DNA from: Tautonia marina | GTDB lineage: Bacteria; Planctomycetota; Planctomycetia; Isosphaerales; Isosphaeraceae | Length of the DNA stretch: 64,000 nucleotides | Assembly (NCBI RefSeq): GCF_009177065.1 | Contig: NZ_WEZF01000013.1 | Span: forward strand, 62,001 to 126,000 | Direction of reading: 5' to 3' | Shown: positions 18,186 to 27,298 of the stretch, in pieces | Numbering within the stretch: position 1 is the stretch's first letter | Layout of the letters: each line of letters starts with the position of its first letter | Made by a program: the position numbers and the translations under genes | The notes under the pieces: generated by a model | What the model was told of the DNA's origin: nothing | The model's database searches: none | What the model saw: the letters and a program-made list of their open reading frames with translations, nothing else

Positions 18186-18724
18186 GGCAGGGCCTCCCCT
18201 CCCGGATCGTTGTCGGCCGGGCCGGCGAGGCGGACGGAATCGACCCCGGCAGCCGAGCAGGAGCCGATGATCCGCGCGGCCTCCTCGTAGCGGAGGCGGT
18301 CGTCGGCTTCGAGCCGGACCTTCACCGGCTCACCGGCCAGTTGCTCGCGGTAGCGTTGCAGGCGGTCGCGGAGGGCCCGGGTATCAGGAACGGGAGCCCC
18401 CTGCAGGGTCAGCGAAACGAGGTCGCCCAGTTCGTCGGCCTCGGCCCGGACAAGCAGATCGGTTTCCAGGTCGGGCATCGAGGCGGCCGATCCGGGGCGA
18501 GGTCTTCCCTCCGAGCCCTCGGGAGCCACGACCAGGGCGGCCGGGGCCGAGGGCAAGTACAGGTCGATCCGCGTCTCGCCGCTCGGGGCCTGAAAGGTGA
18601 GGATGAAAAAGGCGAGGAGCTGGAAGGACATGTCGAGCATCGGCGCAACCGGAAACTCGACCATGTGTTCGGGAGATTTCTTCCATCGCGTCTGCGGGGC
18701 GGTCTCGGGTCCGAGCATGGTCAT
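18182..18724 (-). CDS. exbD: ExbD/TolR-family protein 2
   Basis: A 180-residue protein with a cytoplasmic N terminus and a single membrane helix (PMLDMSFQLLAFFILTFQ) that carries the conserved Asp used for proton-driven motion in ExbD/TolR. A periplasmic domain ends in RYEEAARIIGSCSAAGVDSV. The start overlaps the stop of the first ExbD gene by four bases. Together with ExbB and the first ExbD it should form a proton-motive-force-driven motor. Confidence 0.88.
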   Translation of the reverse strand: MTMLGPETAPQTRWKKSPEHMVEFPVAPMLDMSFQLLAFFILTFQAPSGETRIDLYLPSAPAALVVAPEGSEGRPRPGSAASMPDLETDLLVRAEADELGDLVSLTLQGAPVPDTRALRDRLQRYREQLAGEPVKVRLEADDRLRYEEAARIIGSCSAAGVDSVRLAGPADNDPGGEALP

Positions 18725-19194
18725 GGCCGCGCCTCCTCCATCATGACGACCAGGCTGAACCGGGCGAACCCGGAGCGCTGGGCCGCGGCCAGGCTCGACC
18801 GCACGGCCCCATACGGCGCGTCGCGATCGGCCCGAATGATGACCTGGGTGGTCAGCTCATCGAGCGATTCACCGAGCAGCGAAGCCCCCCGGAAGCGCCG
18901 GGCGGCCTGCTCGGTCCACCATTCTTGCGCCTCGGCCCCGCTGCGTTCGCGGTTGCCGGCGATCAGGCGGCCGGCGGCGTCGATGACGACCACCAGGCGA
19001 TCCTCACTGGCCAATGCCCCCGGCAAGGCGGCCGGAGCGACGGGCAAGCGGACCTCGCGGTCGGCCGCCTCGATCTGCGTGCCGAAGTGGACGAGCATCA
19101 TGAAGAACGTGATGAGCTGCAAGACGACGTCGAGCAGCGGCGTCAGGTTCATTTCCAGGCGGTATGGATCGCCTTCGGGGTCGCGTCTCGGCAT
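18721..19194 (-). CDS. exbD: ExbD/TolR-family protein 1
   Basis: A 157-residue protein. The transmembrane segment NLTPLLDVVLQLITFFMM contains the conserved Asp. The periplasmic part includes VVIDAAGRLIAGN and VIIRADRDAPYGAVRSSLAA, typical of ExbD folds. Located between exbB (59-base gap) and the second exbD (ATGA overlap). The two ExbD paralogues differ in length and sequence and may form a heterodimer, which is inference. Confidence 0.9.
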   Translation of the reverse strand: MPRRDPEGDPYRLEMNLTPLLDVVLQLITFFMMLVHFGTQIEAADREVRLPVAPAALPGALASEDRLVVVIDAAGRLIAGNRERSGAEAQEWWTEQAARRFRGASLLGESLDELTTQVIIRADRDAPYGAVRSSLAAAQRSGFARFSLVVMMEEARP

Positions 19195-19253
19195 GGGGCT
19201 TGACCGGCCTGATCAAAAAAGGCGCTGGCTGAGTGGAAGCGGAACAGCGCGAA

Positions 19254-20129
19254 TCAGTCGTCTCGCGAGGGCGGAGGCCCGCCGAGCGGGGTCCGAGGCG
19301 GGTTCGGCGAACTCGGCGGAGGCATCGGCATGGCCCCGGTGCTGGGAGCGACGGCCAGGGGATGGGGCGATCGCACTCCCGAGGCGAATTGCTCCAGGAG
19401 CGACTCGGCCGCCAGCTCGACCTCAAGCGAGAGCCGGGCGATCCGGTTGCGAAAGATGGCGTAAAAGGTGATCGCCGGGATGGCCACGCCGATCCCGAGC
19501 AAGGTGGCAAAGAGGGCCGTCGAGATCCCCCCAGCCAGCAGGCTGGCCTCGGGCTGCCCTTCGGCCGACATGGCCCGGAAGGCGATGATCATGCCGTAAA
19601 CCGTGCCGAACAGACCAATCAACGGGCCGAGCGTGCCGACGGTGGCCAGATAGGCCGTGCGGTGCTCCATCTCCATCGTCACGTCGTCGTTGACCATCTG
19701 CATCGACCGCAAGGCGGCCGGCTGGCCGTTGGGCAGCTTGCGAACGCCGGCCGACAGCACCCGGGCGAGGAACGACCGATCGCTGTTGACGATCTCGAAG
19801 GCCGTCGAGTACTGCCGTTGCATCAGTTGCGTGTTCAGGTCGCGGGTCAGGCGCTCCGGGATCGCCACCCCCCGGCGGTACTCGAAGTACATCCAGACGA
19901 CCAGGGCCACCAGATAGAACGACATCAACAGCAAAACCACGCCGATCGGCCCGGTCGAGGTGACCATGAGCTTCAGGAACGACGTGTCGAAGCCACCGCT
20001 CGATTCCTCGGCGGCAGCGGCGGGCATCTCGCCTTCCTGGCCGAACACAACGAGGGGATCGAACAGCACGGCCAAGAGGATGACCGAGGCCGCGATCACA
20101 CGCCGTCGGCCGATTCGGGGGCACAGCAT
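19254..20129 (-). CDS. exbB: MotA/TolQ/ExbB-family proton channel protein
   Basis: A 291-residue protein. It has a signal-peptide-like N terminus, a first membrane helix (IGVVLLLMSFYLVALVVWMY), a long cytoplasmic loop, and the paired ExbB helices (TLGPLIGLFGTVYGMIIAF and GISTALFATLLGIGVAIPA). The tail is Pro-rich. It is first in the seven-gene minus-strand block. ATG 20129 is chosen so that the signal helix lies near the N terminus; the frame is open to 20222. Confidence 0.92.
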   Translation of the reverse strand: MLCPRIGRRRVIAASVILLAVLFDPLVVFGQEGEMPAAAAEESSGGFDTSFLKLMVTSTGPIGVVLLLMSFYLVALVVWMYFEYRRGVAIPERLTRDLNTQLMQRQYSTAFEIVNSDRSFLARVLSAGVRKLPNGQPAALRSMQMVNDDVTMEMEHRTAYLATVGTLGPLIGLFGTVYGMIIAFRAMSAEGQPEASLLAGGISTALFATLLGIGVAIPAITFYAIFRNRIARLSLEVELAAESLLEQFASGVRSPHPLAVAPSTGAMPMPPPSSPNPPRTPLGGPPPSRDD

Positions 20130-20931
20130 CCTGGGCACGGATCGGGTCCACCTTGGGTCGGGCGCGGCGTCTCGACCGGCAGCCGATGACCCGAACGGGC
20201 CGATTCGGCTGCACGAAGACATTCATCTTAGTCCAATTCTTAACTTGCGACAACGCCAGCCGATTGGGCCCAAAGACGAGTGCTGCGTTCTGGAGGAAAC
20301 CGTTTTGTCGGGTGCGTCAAGTCTTCGAAGACGTACCGATCCGCCTCTGGGACTTCTCGGCGAGCCTTCGAAGACTCGATCCACCCGACACGACGATACG
20401 GCCAAGATGGCCCCAGTCACCTCCGACAGCCGATTCCACAAGAATTCCGCAACCCCGAAGGTCGGCGGGCGTTCGGGTCTCGCGTCGGAAAAAATGGGGG
20501 CGGCGGTCGTGGCGATTCCGGCGGGTCGCTCGGGCTGTTCGGGTTTGTCGGTAGGTCAAGTGGGCGATAGCCTTGCACAAAGGCCCCTTGGCGGGGGATG
20601 ATGGTGCAGTGACCGATGGGGACCCCGTCGAGGTCGCCTGTTTTCAAGGCGATCGAACCGAAGTCCGGCCTCGGTCGTAGAAGCCGCAAACTCCTCCCGC
20701 TCCGATCGCTCTGCGCCCCGATCTCGGGGCTCGCGTGGTTGCTCCGGCCGTTCGGCCGGAAAAGGCAAATGGGGGGCGTCTGATCGGATTCTTCCTCGAT
20801 CGAATCGATCCATCGTCTGCATTGGGGGTCGCGACGCCCGTGGACCCGGAATTGCTCGGGTCGGGCGGAGCCCTTCGCTCGCATTTTCGTTCTTCTTTTT
20901 TGAACTCATCCAGCATGCAGGGCGCCTGGCG
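20130..20931. other. Long divergent intergenic region
   Basis: About 800 bases between the divergent Exb operon and ABC operon. Several open frames exist on both strands but none resembles a protein family. The notable structure is the inverted repeat at 20307-20389. The promoters of both operons should lie here. Confidence 0.4.
20307..20389. repeat. 24-base imperfect inverted repeat
   Basis: GTCGGGTGCGTCAAGTCTTC... (20307-20330) pairs with the complement of 20366-20389, matching at 21 of 24 positions. The arms are separated by 35 bases. It could be a structured 5' leader, an operator, or the ends of a miniature mobile element. No second copy was seen in the window. Confidence 0.5.
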
Positions 20932-21885
20932 ATGAACTCCGACGTCATCATCGAAACCCGGAACCTGACCAAGGTCTACCGCGATTTCTGGGGGCGCCCG
21001 AAGGTGCTGGCCCTCAAGGCGCTGGACCTGAAGGTTCACCGAGGGGAAATCTTTGGCTTGCTCGGCCCCAACGGCTCGGGCAAGACCACGACGATCAAGC
21101 TCTTGCTCGGCCTGCTCTTTCCGACCGAGGGGGAAGCCTTCCTCTTCGGCGAGTCGGCCACCAACGTCGCCAAGAACGAGCGGCTCGGCTACCTGCCCGA
21201 GGAGTCGTACCTCTACAAGTTCCTCAACGCCGAGGAAACGCTCCACTTCTACGGCCGGTTGTTCAAGCTCAGCCCGAGCGAGCGGAAGAAGCGGGTCGAT
21301 CAACTGATCGACATGGTCGGCCTGACCGCCGCCAAGCACCGGCAGATCCGCGAGTACTCGAAGGGCATGCAGCGCCGGATCGGCCTGGCCCAGGCACTCA
21401 TCAACGACCCGGAGATGATCCTGCTCGACGAGCCGACCTCGGGCCTCGATCCGATCGGCACCTCCGAGATCAAGGACCGCATCCGGGAACTCCGCGAGCG
21501 CGGCAAGACGATCATCCTCTCCGGCCACCTCCTGGCCGACATGCAGGACATCTGCGACCGCATCGCCATTTTGCACCGTGGCGAGCTGAAGGAACTGGGC
21601 GAGGTCCGCGACCTCTTGACCGTGCAGGACGTGACCCAGATCAAGACGAAGGATCTGCCCGCGGCCGCGCTGCCCGAAATCGAGGCGATCATCAAGCGGC
21701 ACGGCGGCGAGGTCCTGGCCGTCGACCACCCGACGACCACGCTCGAAGAGCTGTTCCTGCGGATCGTCCGCGAGAGCGACCTGCACCCCGGCCGCCGACG
21801 GGTGGGCGACCGCCCCGGCATGCCCGCCTCGGCCGCGGGAGACGGCGCCCCTGCCGCTCCGGAGACCGCGGCCAAGAGGTCCTGA
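20932..21885 (+). CDS. ABC-2 transporter ATP-binding protein
   Basis: A 317-residue ATPase. Walker A is [20 protein letters not shown], the signature is degenerate ([16 protein letters not shown]), Walker B is [13 protein letters not shown], and the H-loop is [15 protein letters not shown]. The C-terminal extension of about 90 residues is typical of ABC-2 (gliding/exopolysaccharide/drug export) ATPases. The permease and a third protein follow on the same strand, so this is the energy subunit of an exporter. The substrate cannot be deduced. Confidence 0.9.
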   Translation: MNSDVIIETRNLTKVYRDFWGRPKVLALKALDLKVHRGEIFGLLGPNGSGKTTTIKLLLGLLFPTEGEAFLFGESATNVAKNERLGYLPEESYLYKFLNAEETLHFYGRLFKLSPSERKKRVDQLIDMVGLTAAKHRQIREYSKGMQRRIGLAQALINDPEMILLDEPTSGLDPIGTSEIKDRIRELRERGKTIILSGHLLADMQDICDRIAILHRGELKELGEVRDLLTVQDVTQIKTKDLPAAALPEIEAIIKRHGGEVLAVDHPTTTLEELFLRIVRESDLHPGRRRVGDRPGMPASAAGDGAPAAPETAAKRS

Positions 21886-22036
21886 GTCAATCAACGCGGG
21901 TTTCCCAAGGGGTCGGGTGCATCGAGTCGTTTCAATGACTCGCCTCCCGTCCCCCGAGGAAACCGGTGGGTCCTCGACGACTCGACCCGCCCGATTCCTG
22001 CTTCCATCCTCATCTGATCCGTCGCTCCTTGCCCCT

Positions 22037-22152
22037 GGGTGGCCCCGGTTGCTTTGCCAAATCGGGGCGGCGCAGTCGCAAGAGGCCGCAGGGGGCCTTC
22101 CGAGGCCTCGTGTCGCTCCGCGATCCCGGTTGCTCGTCAACCAGGGCCACCC
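22037..22152. repeat. R2 palindromic element, copy 1
   Basis: Starts GGGTGGCCCCGGTTGCT and ends with near-complementary TTGCTCGTCAACCAGGGCCACCC; the interior has the conserved CGCAGTCGCAAGAGGCCGC segment. The arms are less perfect than in other copies. It lies inside the ABC operon between ATPase and permease genes, so it is likely transcribed. Confidence 0.6.
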
Positions 22153-22277
22153 GGAACGCATCAGAATGAGGAGGGAAGATCGACGACGACGATGACACTG
22201 ATCCTCAAGGCTCATCCCGGGCCTCGCGACTTCGAGTTCCTCCCCGTCCTTATCCGCTTCTGGAGTCTCCCCGAGCG

Positions 22278-25061
22278 ATGTCTGCGCTGAGTTTAATCCT
22301 GATGCTGTGCTGGGCGCAGGCCGGCGGCGACCAGGCCGGCCCCGACGCCCCGCCGGGTTCGTCCACCATGCCGGCCCAGGCGATTGTCACCGAAGAGGCC
22401 CCTGGCTCCGCGGCCCCCGCAACGGCCCCGGCCCCGGCGCCCGCCGCGCCGGGGGCCGGCGGCCAGAGTGGCCCGATGGTCGCCCCCTCGACCGTCGCGG
22501 CCGAGCAGATGGAGGCCTGGCAATACTGGGTTCTCTTGATCGGCGACCCCCGAGCCACGGTGCCGGTCTGGTGGGGTCCACCGCTGAGCTGGGCGAAGGT
22601 CGTCTCGCTGGCCGGGTTGCTCGGCTGGGTGGGAGCCTGGGTTCTCTCGTCCTTGCGCGGCCGGCGACGGCCGAAGGTGACGATCGGCGGCGCCCGACCC
22701 ATCGACCTGGCGTTGCTGCTGGCCATTCTCGTCGGCATCAGCAGCATTTTTGTCCGCGTGGCCCAGGGCTCGGGCCAGCTGGCCGACGTGCAAGTGCTGG
22801 GCGTCTCGGTCTCGTCGTTGGTGGGTCTGATCTGCCTGGCGGTCGGGTTGCTCTGGCTCGAAGTGGTGCTCTGGTCCGGCATTCTCCGCCAGCGAAGCGT
22901 GGGAGACATGCTGGTTCTGGTCGGTATTCACCTGGCCTTGCTCTTCGCGGTCGCCGTGACGTTGAGTCTGCCGAAAGGGTCGGTGCAGTTCTTCGCGCCT
23001 GGCCTGGGCATGACTCCGGGAACGGCGATGGTCAATGTCGACGGCTCGCTGACCCCCTCGGGCGTGGTCGCCCTGACGCTCCTGGCCGTGCAGATGGCCC
23101 TGACGTACATGGGCTTCGTGGTCCTGTTCCGCATCACGCTCCTGGTGCTGGGAGAAGTGGCTCGGGTCCGGCCGCGACGGCTCTTCGCGATGGGCAAATT
23201 CAGCTGGGTCGAGTCGTTCCGCAAGACGCGGATTCCCTGGGCCGTGCTGGTCATCTTCCTGTTGATCCTCGCCTTCACGCACTGGTTCCTCCAGCCGCCT
23301 GATGCGCTTCGGCAGGCCGAGCTGAGCCGCCTGTATGTCGGCACCTTGATGCTTCTGTCATCAATCCTGCTGACAGTCATGGTGGCGATTCTTACCCCCA
23401 TCTCGCTGCCCAACGACATCCGCTTTCAGACGATCTACACGATCGTGACCAAGCCGGTCCGTCGCCTGGAAATCGTCTGGGGCCGGATGTTCGGCTTTAT
23501 GGCGGTGGTCACGGTCTTGATCCTCGCCCTGGGCGGCATCAGCCTGATTTACCTCGACCGCAACGTCGGAGGCCGAATCGAGGAACTGGAAGCCGAGATC
23601 GCCGAGGCTCGTGAAGCGGGCCTGACGAACCGGGCCTCGCAGCTTTCCTCGCAGCTCGACCAGCTTCAGACCCGCATGTCGGCCCGGTTGCCGATCGACG
23701 GGTCGTTGACCTTTATCGACTCGGTCGGCGAGCCGAGGATCAAGGGGGTCGACGTCGGCCAGGAGCTGGAAATCCGCAGCTTCGTCGAGGGGGCAACGCA
23801 GGCCGAGGCCTCGTGGCTCTTTGGCGACAACCTCCCTCACCCGGTCGATCGCCTCTTTCCCGATCGGCCCGGCATGCCCTTCCCGACGCTCTCGAAACCC
23901 GTTCCCCTGCACCTCCTGCTCGTCTCCGGCACGGTGGAAGACCTGGCCAACCAGATCTACGACCTCGCCTACGACCGCATGGAGCTGGAGGCCCAGAAGC
24001 GAGGGGCCGAGCCGAGCGAACTTTCTCGCATCAATGCTCGTATCAGTGGAATCGAGGAACAGCGGGCGAGCCTCAACCAGCAGTACCAGGAACTCGTCGG
24101 CCGCTACGTCGACTTGATGGAGCAGGCTCAGGCTACCGAGGACGAAGCCGAGGCCGATCGGCTGCTCGCCGAGGCCACCGCCTTGCGATCGCCCGACGTT
24201 CCCGTGCAAATGACCTTCACTGTTTACCGGACCACCAAGGGACGCCCCGGCGAGCCGGTCTATGCGTCGATTCAGGTTGTCCACCCGTTCTCGACCGAGG
24301 CCCCGATGCTCCCCGGTGATCCTCAGCCGGGCCCCTTGATCTTCGACCCGCTGGCCCAGGAATTCGCCGGTCAAGCCAACCCCTTGATTCCGGAACTGGT
24401 CTACAGCGACACCTTCGACGTGCGGGAGTACTACACCAACAAGTGGTCCTTCCCGGCCTCGATGCTCGTCGGCAGCCGAGGGTACCTGACCATCCAGGTC
24501 CAGTGCCTCAGCCCGACCCAGTACCTCGGCATGGCCGAAAGCGACCTGTTCATCGTCGCCAGCCAGGGCTCGTTCCTGGCCAACTACCTGAAGGGCATGG
24601 CCGGCATCTGGCTGCAAGCCATGGTCCTGACGGCCATCGGCGTCTGGGCCGGCACCTTCCTGAGCTGGCCGGTCGCCCTCTTGATCACCGTCTTCTTCTT
24701 CGTCGCCGGTGAAGTCTTCTTCCCCATCCTCAGCCAGCTGGCCAGCGGCCAGATGACCGGCGGAGGGCCTTTCGAGTCGATGATCCGCATGATCTCGCAC
24801 GAGAACCAGATGTCGAGCCTCGATGCCACCCTCGGCGTGATCCTGGCCAAATCGCTCGACGCGATCGTCGTGCCGATCATGTCGTTGTTGATCTTCATCG
24901 TGCCGAACTTCTCGGCCATGGACCTCTCGAATCTCGTGGCCGACGGCTTCGCGATTCCGTGGCAAACCCTGGGCGCGAACGTCTTGCTGGCCCTGGCCTA
25001 CGCCCTTCCCTTCTCGATCGCCGGCTATTTCATCCTGAAAAATCGCGAGGTGGCCGCATGA
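22278..25061 (+). CDS. Large ABC-2-type permease with periplasmic/coiled-coil insert
   Basis: 927 residues, far longer than a usual ABC-2 permease. After an Ala/Pro-rich N terminus come about six membrane helices (residues 100-420, including VGLICLAVGLLWLEVVLWSG). Then follows a large soluble insert at about 440-760 with coiled coils (RIEELEAEIAEAREAGLT; SRINARISGIEEQRASLNQQ). A second membrane block (SWPVALLITVFFFVAGEVFF) ends the protein. The DIRFQTIYTIVTKPVRRLEI segment is characteristic of planctomycete ABC-2 permeases. The stop overlaps the next start (ATGA). Substrate unknown. Confidence 0.85.
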   Translation: MSALSLILMLCWAQAGGDQAGPDAPPGSSTMPAQAIVTEEAPGSAAPATAPAPAPAAPGAGGQSGPMVAPSTVAAEQMEAWQYWVLLIGDPRATVPVWWGPPLSWAKVVSLAGLLGWVGAWVLSSLRGRRRPKVTIGGARPIDLALLLAILVGISSIFVRVAQGSGQLADVQVLGVSVSSLVGLICLAVGLLWLEVVLWSGILRQRSVGDMLVLVGIHLALLFAVAVTLSLPKGSVQFFAPGLGMTPGTAMVNVDGSLTPSGVVALTLLAVQMALTYMGFVVLFRITLLVLGEVARVRPRRLFAMGKFSWVESFRKTRIPWAVLVIFLLILAFTHWFLQPPDALRQAELSRLYVGTLMLLSSILLTVMVAILTPISLPNDIRFQTIYTIVTKPVRRLEIVWGRMFGFMAVVTVLILALGGISLIYLDRNVGGRIEELEAEIAEAREAGLTNRASQLSSQLDQLQTRMSARLPIDGSLTFIDSVGEPRIKGVDVGQELEIRSFVEGATQAEASWLFGDNLPHPVDRLFPDRPGMPFPTLSKPVPLHLLLVSGTVEDLANQIYDLAYDRMELEAQKRGAEPSELSRINARISGIEEQRASLNQQYQELVGRYVDLMEQAQATEDEAEADRLLAEATALRSPDVPVQMTFTVYRTTKGRPGEPVYASIQVVHPFSTEAPMLPGDPQPGPLIFDPLAQEFAGQANPLIPELVYSDTFDVREYYTNKWSFPASMLVGSRGYLTIQVQCLSPTQYLGMAESDLFIVASQGSFLANYLKGMAGIWLQAMVLTAIGVWAGTFLSWPVALLITVFFFVAGEVFFPILSQLASGQMTGGGPFESMIRMISHENQMSSLDATLGVILAKSLDAIVVPIMSLLIFIVPNFSAMDLSNLVADGFAIPWQTLGANVLLALAYALPFSIAGYFILKNREVAA

Positions 25062-26545
25062 GTACGCTCTCCATTCGGGCCAAACAGATTCTTTATGGCT
25101 CCTTGATCCTCGGTCTCTTCGCCGTCATGGTCCCCTACGGCCGTTGGCTGCAAGGGGAAAAAAGCCGGAGAGACCTGGGCGAAGCCACCCTCGGCGAGGT
25201 TAACGCCGGAAGCTTCATGCTCAAGCTCGCCATGATCGGCGGCTTCCGAGGGGTCGTCGCCAACGCCCTCTGGATGCAGGCGCAAGACCTTCAGCGCCTG
25301 CAAGAGTGGGACCAGCTGAAAACCCGAGTCGACCTGATCACCAAGCTTCAGCCCCACTTCCTCTCGATCTGGACCTTCCAGGGCTGGAACCTGGCCTACA
25401 ACGTCTCGGTCGAATGGGACGATCCGGCCGACAAGTACATCTGGATCAAAAACGGTATCAACTTCCTCCGCGAAGGCGTGACCAACAACCCGAGAAGCCC
25501 CGACCTGGTCTGGGACACCGCCTGGACCTACTACCACAAGATCGGCTTCGCCGACGAGGCGATCATCCTCCGTCAGCTCTTCCACGAAGACGTTGACGAG
25601 GACTTCCGCACCGACCCCGTCGACAACCGCCTCTACGACGACAACTTCAAGGTCTCCCGAGGCTGGTTCGAGCTGGCCGTCGACCGCGCCGACGAGTTCC
25701 AGCGCCTCGCCACCGAGCTGGAAACCCCCGTCGAGTTCGTCGACCCCGTCGAGAACCGCAAAGGACGCCCCGGCGACCTGGCCTTCCGCACCATGCCCGC
25801 CCACGCCCAGACCCGCTACGCCGCGGCCTTGGAAAAGCGGAGCAAGATCAACGTCCCCGCCCAGTTTGGCGAACGTGCTGAAGCCGAGTGGGACCTGGCC
25901 GAGCGGGAATGGCTGAAGTTCGGCGACTACGAGTTCCGCTCTCCCAACGCCCTCCGCATCCAGGGAGAACTCGTGGCCCAGCCGATCCGCATCGGCGACG
26001 TGCTCGAGCCCGCCCTGATCGAACAGTACCGGACCGATACCCGCTACTGGGCCGAGCTGCTCAGCCGCTACGAAGACAAGGAGATCCGCGAGGTCACCCC
26101 CGACGAGGCCGAGCGCCTGACCGACAACAAGATGGCCTGGACCGACCGCTGGGCCAACCAGAACAACTTCCGCTACTGGGTCGAACGCTGCCGGGCCGAG
26201 ATGGAAACCGATGGCGTCCGCTCCCGAGAATTGTTCTACGAAGGCTACCTGGCCTACCTCAACGCCGACTTCCCGACGGCGGCCAACACCTACCGCGAAG
26301 GGCTCGACCTCTGGAAGTCGGTCCTCGACAACTACCCGACCTACCGCGATGACGACCTGAACCGCAAGGACACCGGCCAGGCGGTCCTCCGCTACGTCGA
26401 GGCCCTGCGTCAGGCCGGCCGCGAGGTCCCCGAAGACATGCCCTTCGCCGACCTGCTCGAAGACGCCGAGCTCGACCCGATGCTCGACCCCTTCGACGCC
26501 CTCGACATGCTCGGCCCGATCGGCGAGACGGAACAGGAAGGCTGA
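25058..26545 (+). CDS. Membrane-anchored TPR-like partner of the ABC permease
   Basis: A 495-residue protein starting inside the permease stop codon, hence coupled to it. A single N-terminal membrane helix (ILYGSLILGLFAVMVPYGRW) is followed by a mainly helical domain rich in Trp and Tyr (VWDTAWTYYHKIGFADEAII; DFPTAANTYREGLDLWKSVL) that resembles tetratricopeptide-like repeats. No enzymatic motif. A scaffolding role on the outer face of the exporter is likely but is inference from synteny. Confidence 0.75.
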   Translation: MSTLSIRAKQILYGSLILGLFAVMVPYGRWLQGEKSRRDLGEATLGEVNAGSFMLKLAMIGGFRGVVANALWMQAQDLQRLQEWDQLKTRVDLITKLQPHFLSIWTFQGWNLAYNVSVEWDDPADKYIWIKNGINFLREGVTNNPRSPDLVWDTAWTYYHKIGFADEAIILRQLFHEDVDEDFRTDPVDNRLYDDNFKVSRGWFELAVDRADEFQRLATELETPVEFVDPVENRKGRPGDLAFRTMPAHAQTRYAAALEKRSKINVPAQFGERAEAEWDLAEREWLKFGDYEFRSPNALRIQGELVAQPIRIGDVLEPALIEQYRTDTRYWAELLSRYEDKEIREVTPDEAERLTDNKMAWTDRWANQNNFRYWVERCRAEMETDGVRSRELFYEGYLAYLNADFPTAANTYREGLDLWKSVLDNYPTYRDDDLNRKDTGQAVLRYVEALRQAGREVPEDMPFADLLEDAELDPMLDPFDALDMLGPIGETEQEG

Positions 26546-26778
26546 TCGCCTGACTGACCTGACCCTCCCGCCCATCCCTTGATTCGCTCGGCCGTCGCCC
26601 CGGTCCCCTGTTGCTCAGGTGGACCGGAGCGGCGGCCTTGTCTATTCTATTACCAAAGGGCGGATTCCGACGCACGTGGCAGGAAGGGGACCCCGTCCCC
26701 CGACCGGAACGTGACGACCGGGCAGAAGCCGCTTGTGCGCGGTCCCTCGATCGCCCGTCTCGCCTCGTCCGCCGATCG

Positions 26779-26833
26779 CCCCCTCACCCGGCTTTCGGCC
26801 ACCCTCTCCCCCGATTGCGGGGGAGAAGGTTGA
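26779..26833. repeat. R1 palindromic repeat
   Basis: CCCCCTCACCCGGCTTTCGGCC followed by ACCCTCTCCCCCG...CGGGGGAGAAGG. Same architecture as 2995 and 10645. It faces the inverted copy at 26846. Confidence 0.6.
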
Positions 26834-26845
26834 GATGGCTCTTGC

Positions 26846-26888
26846 TCCCTCTCCCCCGCCCACGAGGGAGAGGGCCGGGGTGAGGGGG
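26846..26888. repeat. R1 palindromic repeat (inverted copy)
   Basis: CTCCCTCTCCCCCG...GAGGGAGAGGGCCGGGGTGAGGGGG, the reverse orientation of the preceding copy, as also seen for the pair at 10565/10645. Confidence 0.6.
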
Positions 26889-26970
26889 CTTCGCCCGGCC
26901 TGGCCCGTGAGAACCGTGCTCAAACGTGCGTACCGCTTCCTGTCTCAAACGAGGCATTGCTCCTTTTTCT

Positions 26971-27084
26971 GGGTGGCCCCGGTTGCTCGCCAACCGGGGT
27001 CGCGCAGCGACGAGAGGTTTTTGTGCGGCCCCCGTGGCCTCGTGCGGCATCGCCGCCCCGGTTGGCGAGCAACCGGGGCCACCC
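26971..27084. repeat. R2 palindromic element, copy 2
   Basis: GGGTGGCCCCGGTTGCTCGC at the left pairs with GCGAGCAACCGGGGCCACCC at the right, a perfect 20-base complement; the arms extend further with CAACCGGGG/CCCCGGTTG. The interior holds GTCGCGCAGCGAC, itself a small hairpin. Confidence 0.75.
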
Positions 27085-27298
27085 ACAACGCACCATTTGA
27101 GACGGGAAGCAGCTGTCGGGTCCACTGTGCGGACCATCGGGTTCGGGCCTGGTCCGCACCGCAGCCCCGACGCAGACCAAAGGGGAAGGAGACTCCGTCC
27201 CCTGGCCCGATCTGGAGCGAACTCCCTCTCGCCCTCCTTGCCAAACAACCCGCGTTTCCCCTGATCCCGCACCCCCGCCCCGAGGCTTCCGCGATCCC

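Larger units (their letters stand above)
26546..27298. other. Repeat-rich intergenic region
   Basis: About 750 bases with no supported gene. It holds two R1 copies facing each other (26779-26833 and 26846-26888) and one R2 copy (26971-27084). The rest is ordinary high-GC spacer. Confidence 0.5.

Noticed and set aside
23361-26575. Two long minus-strand frames (23361-24965 and 25025-26575) opposite the ABC permease and its partner
   Set aside because: Antisense frames with no recognisable sequence and no ribosome site; the sense genes overlap neatly and have clear membrane topology.
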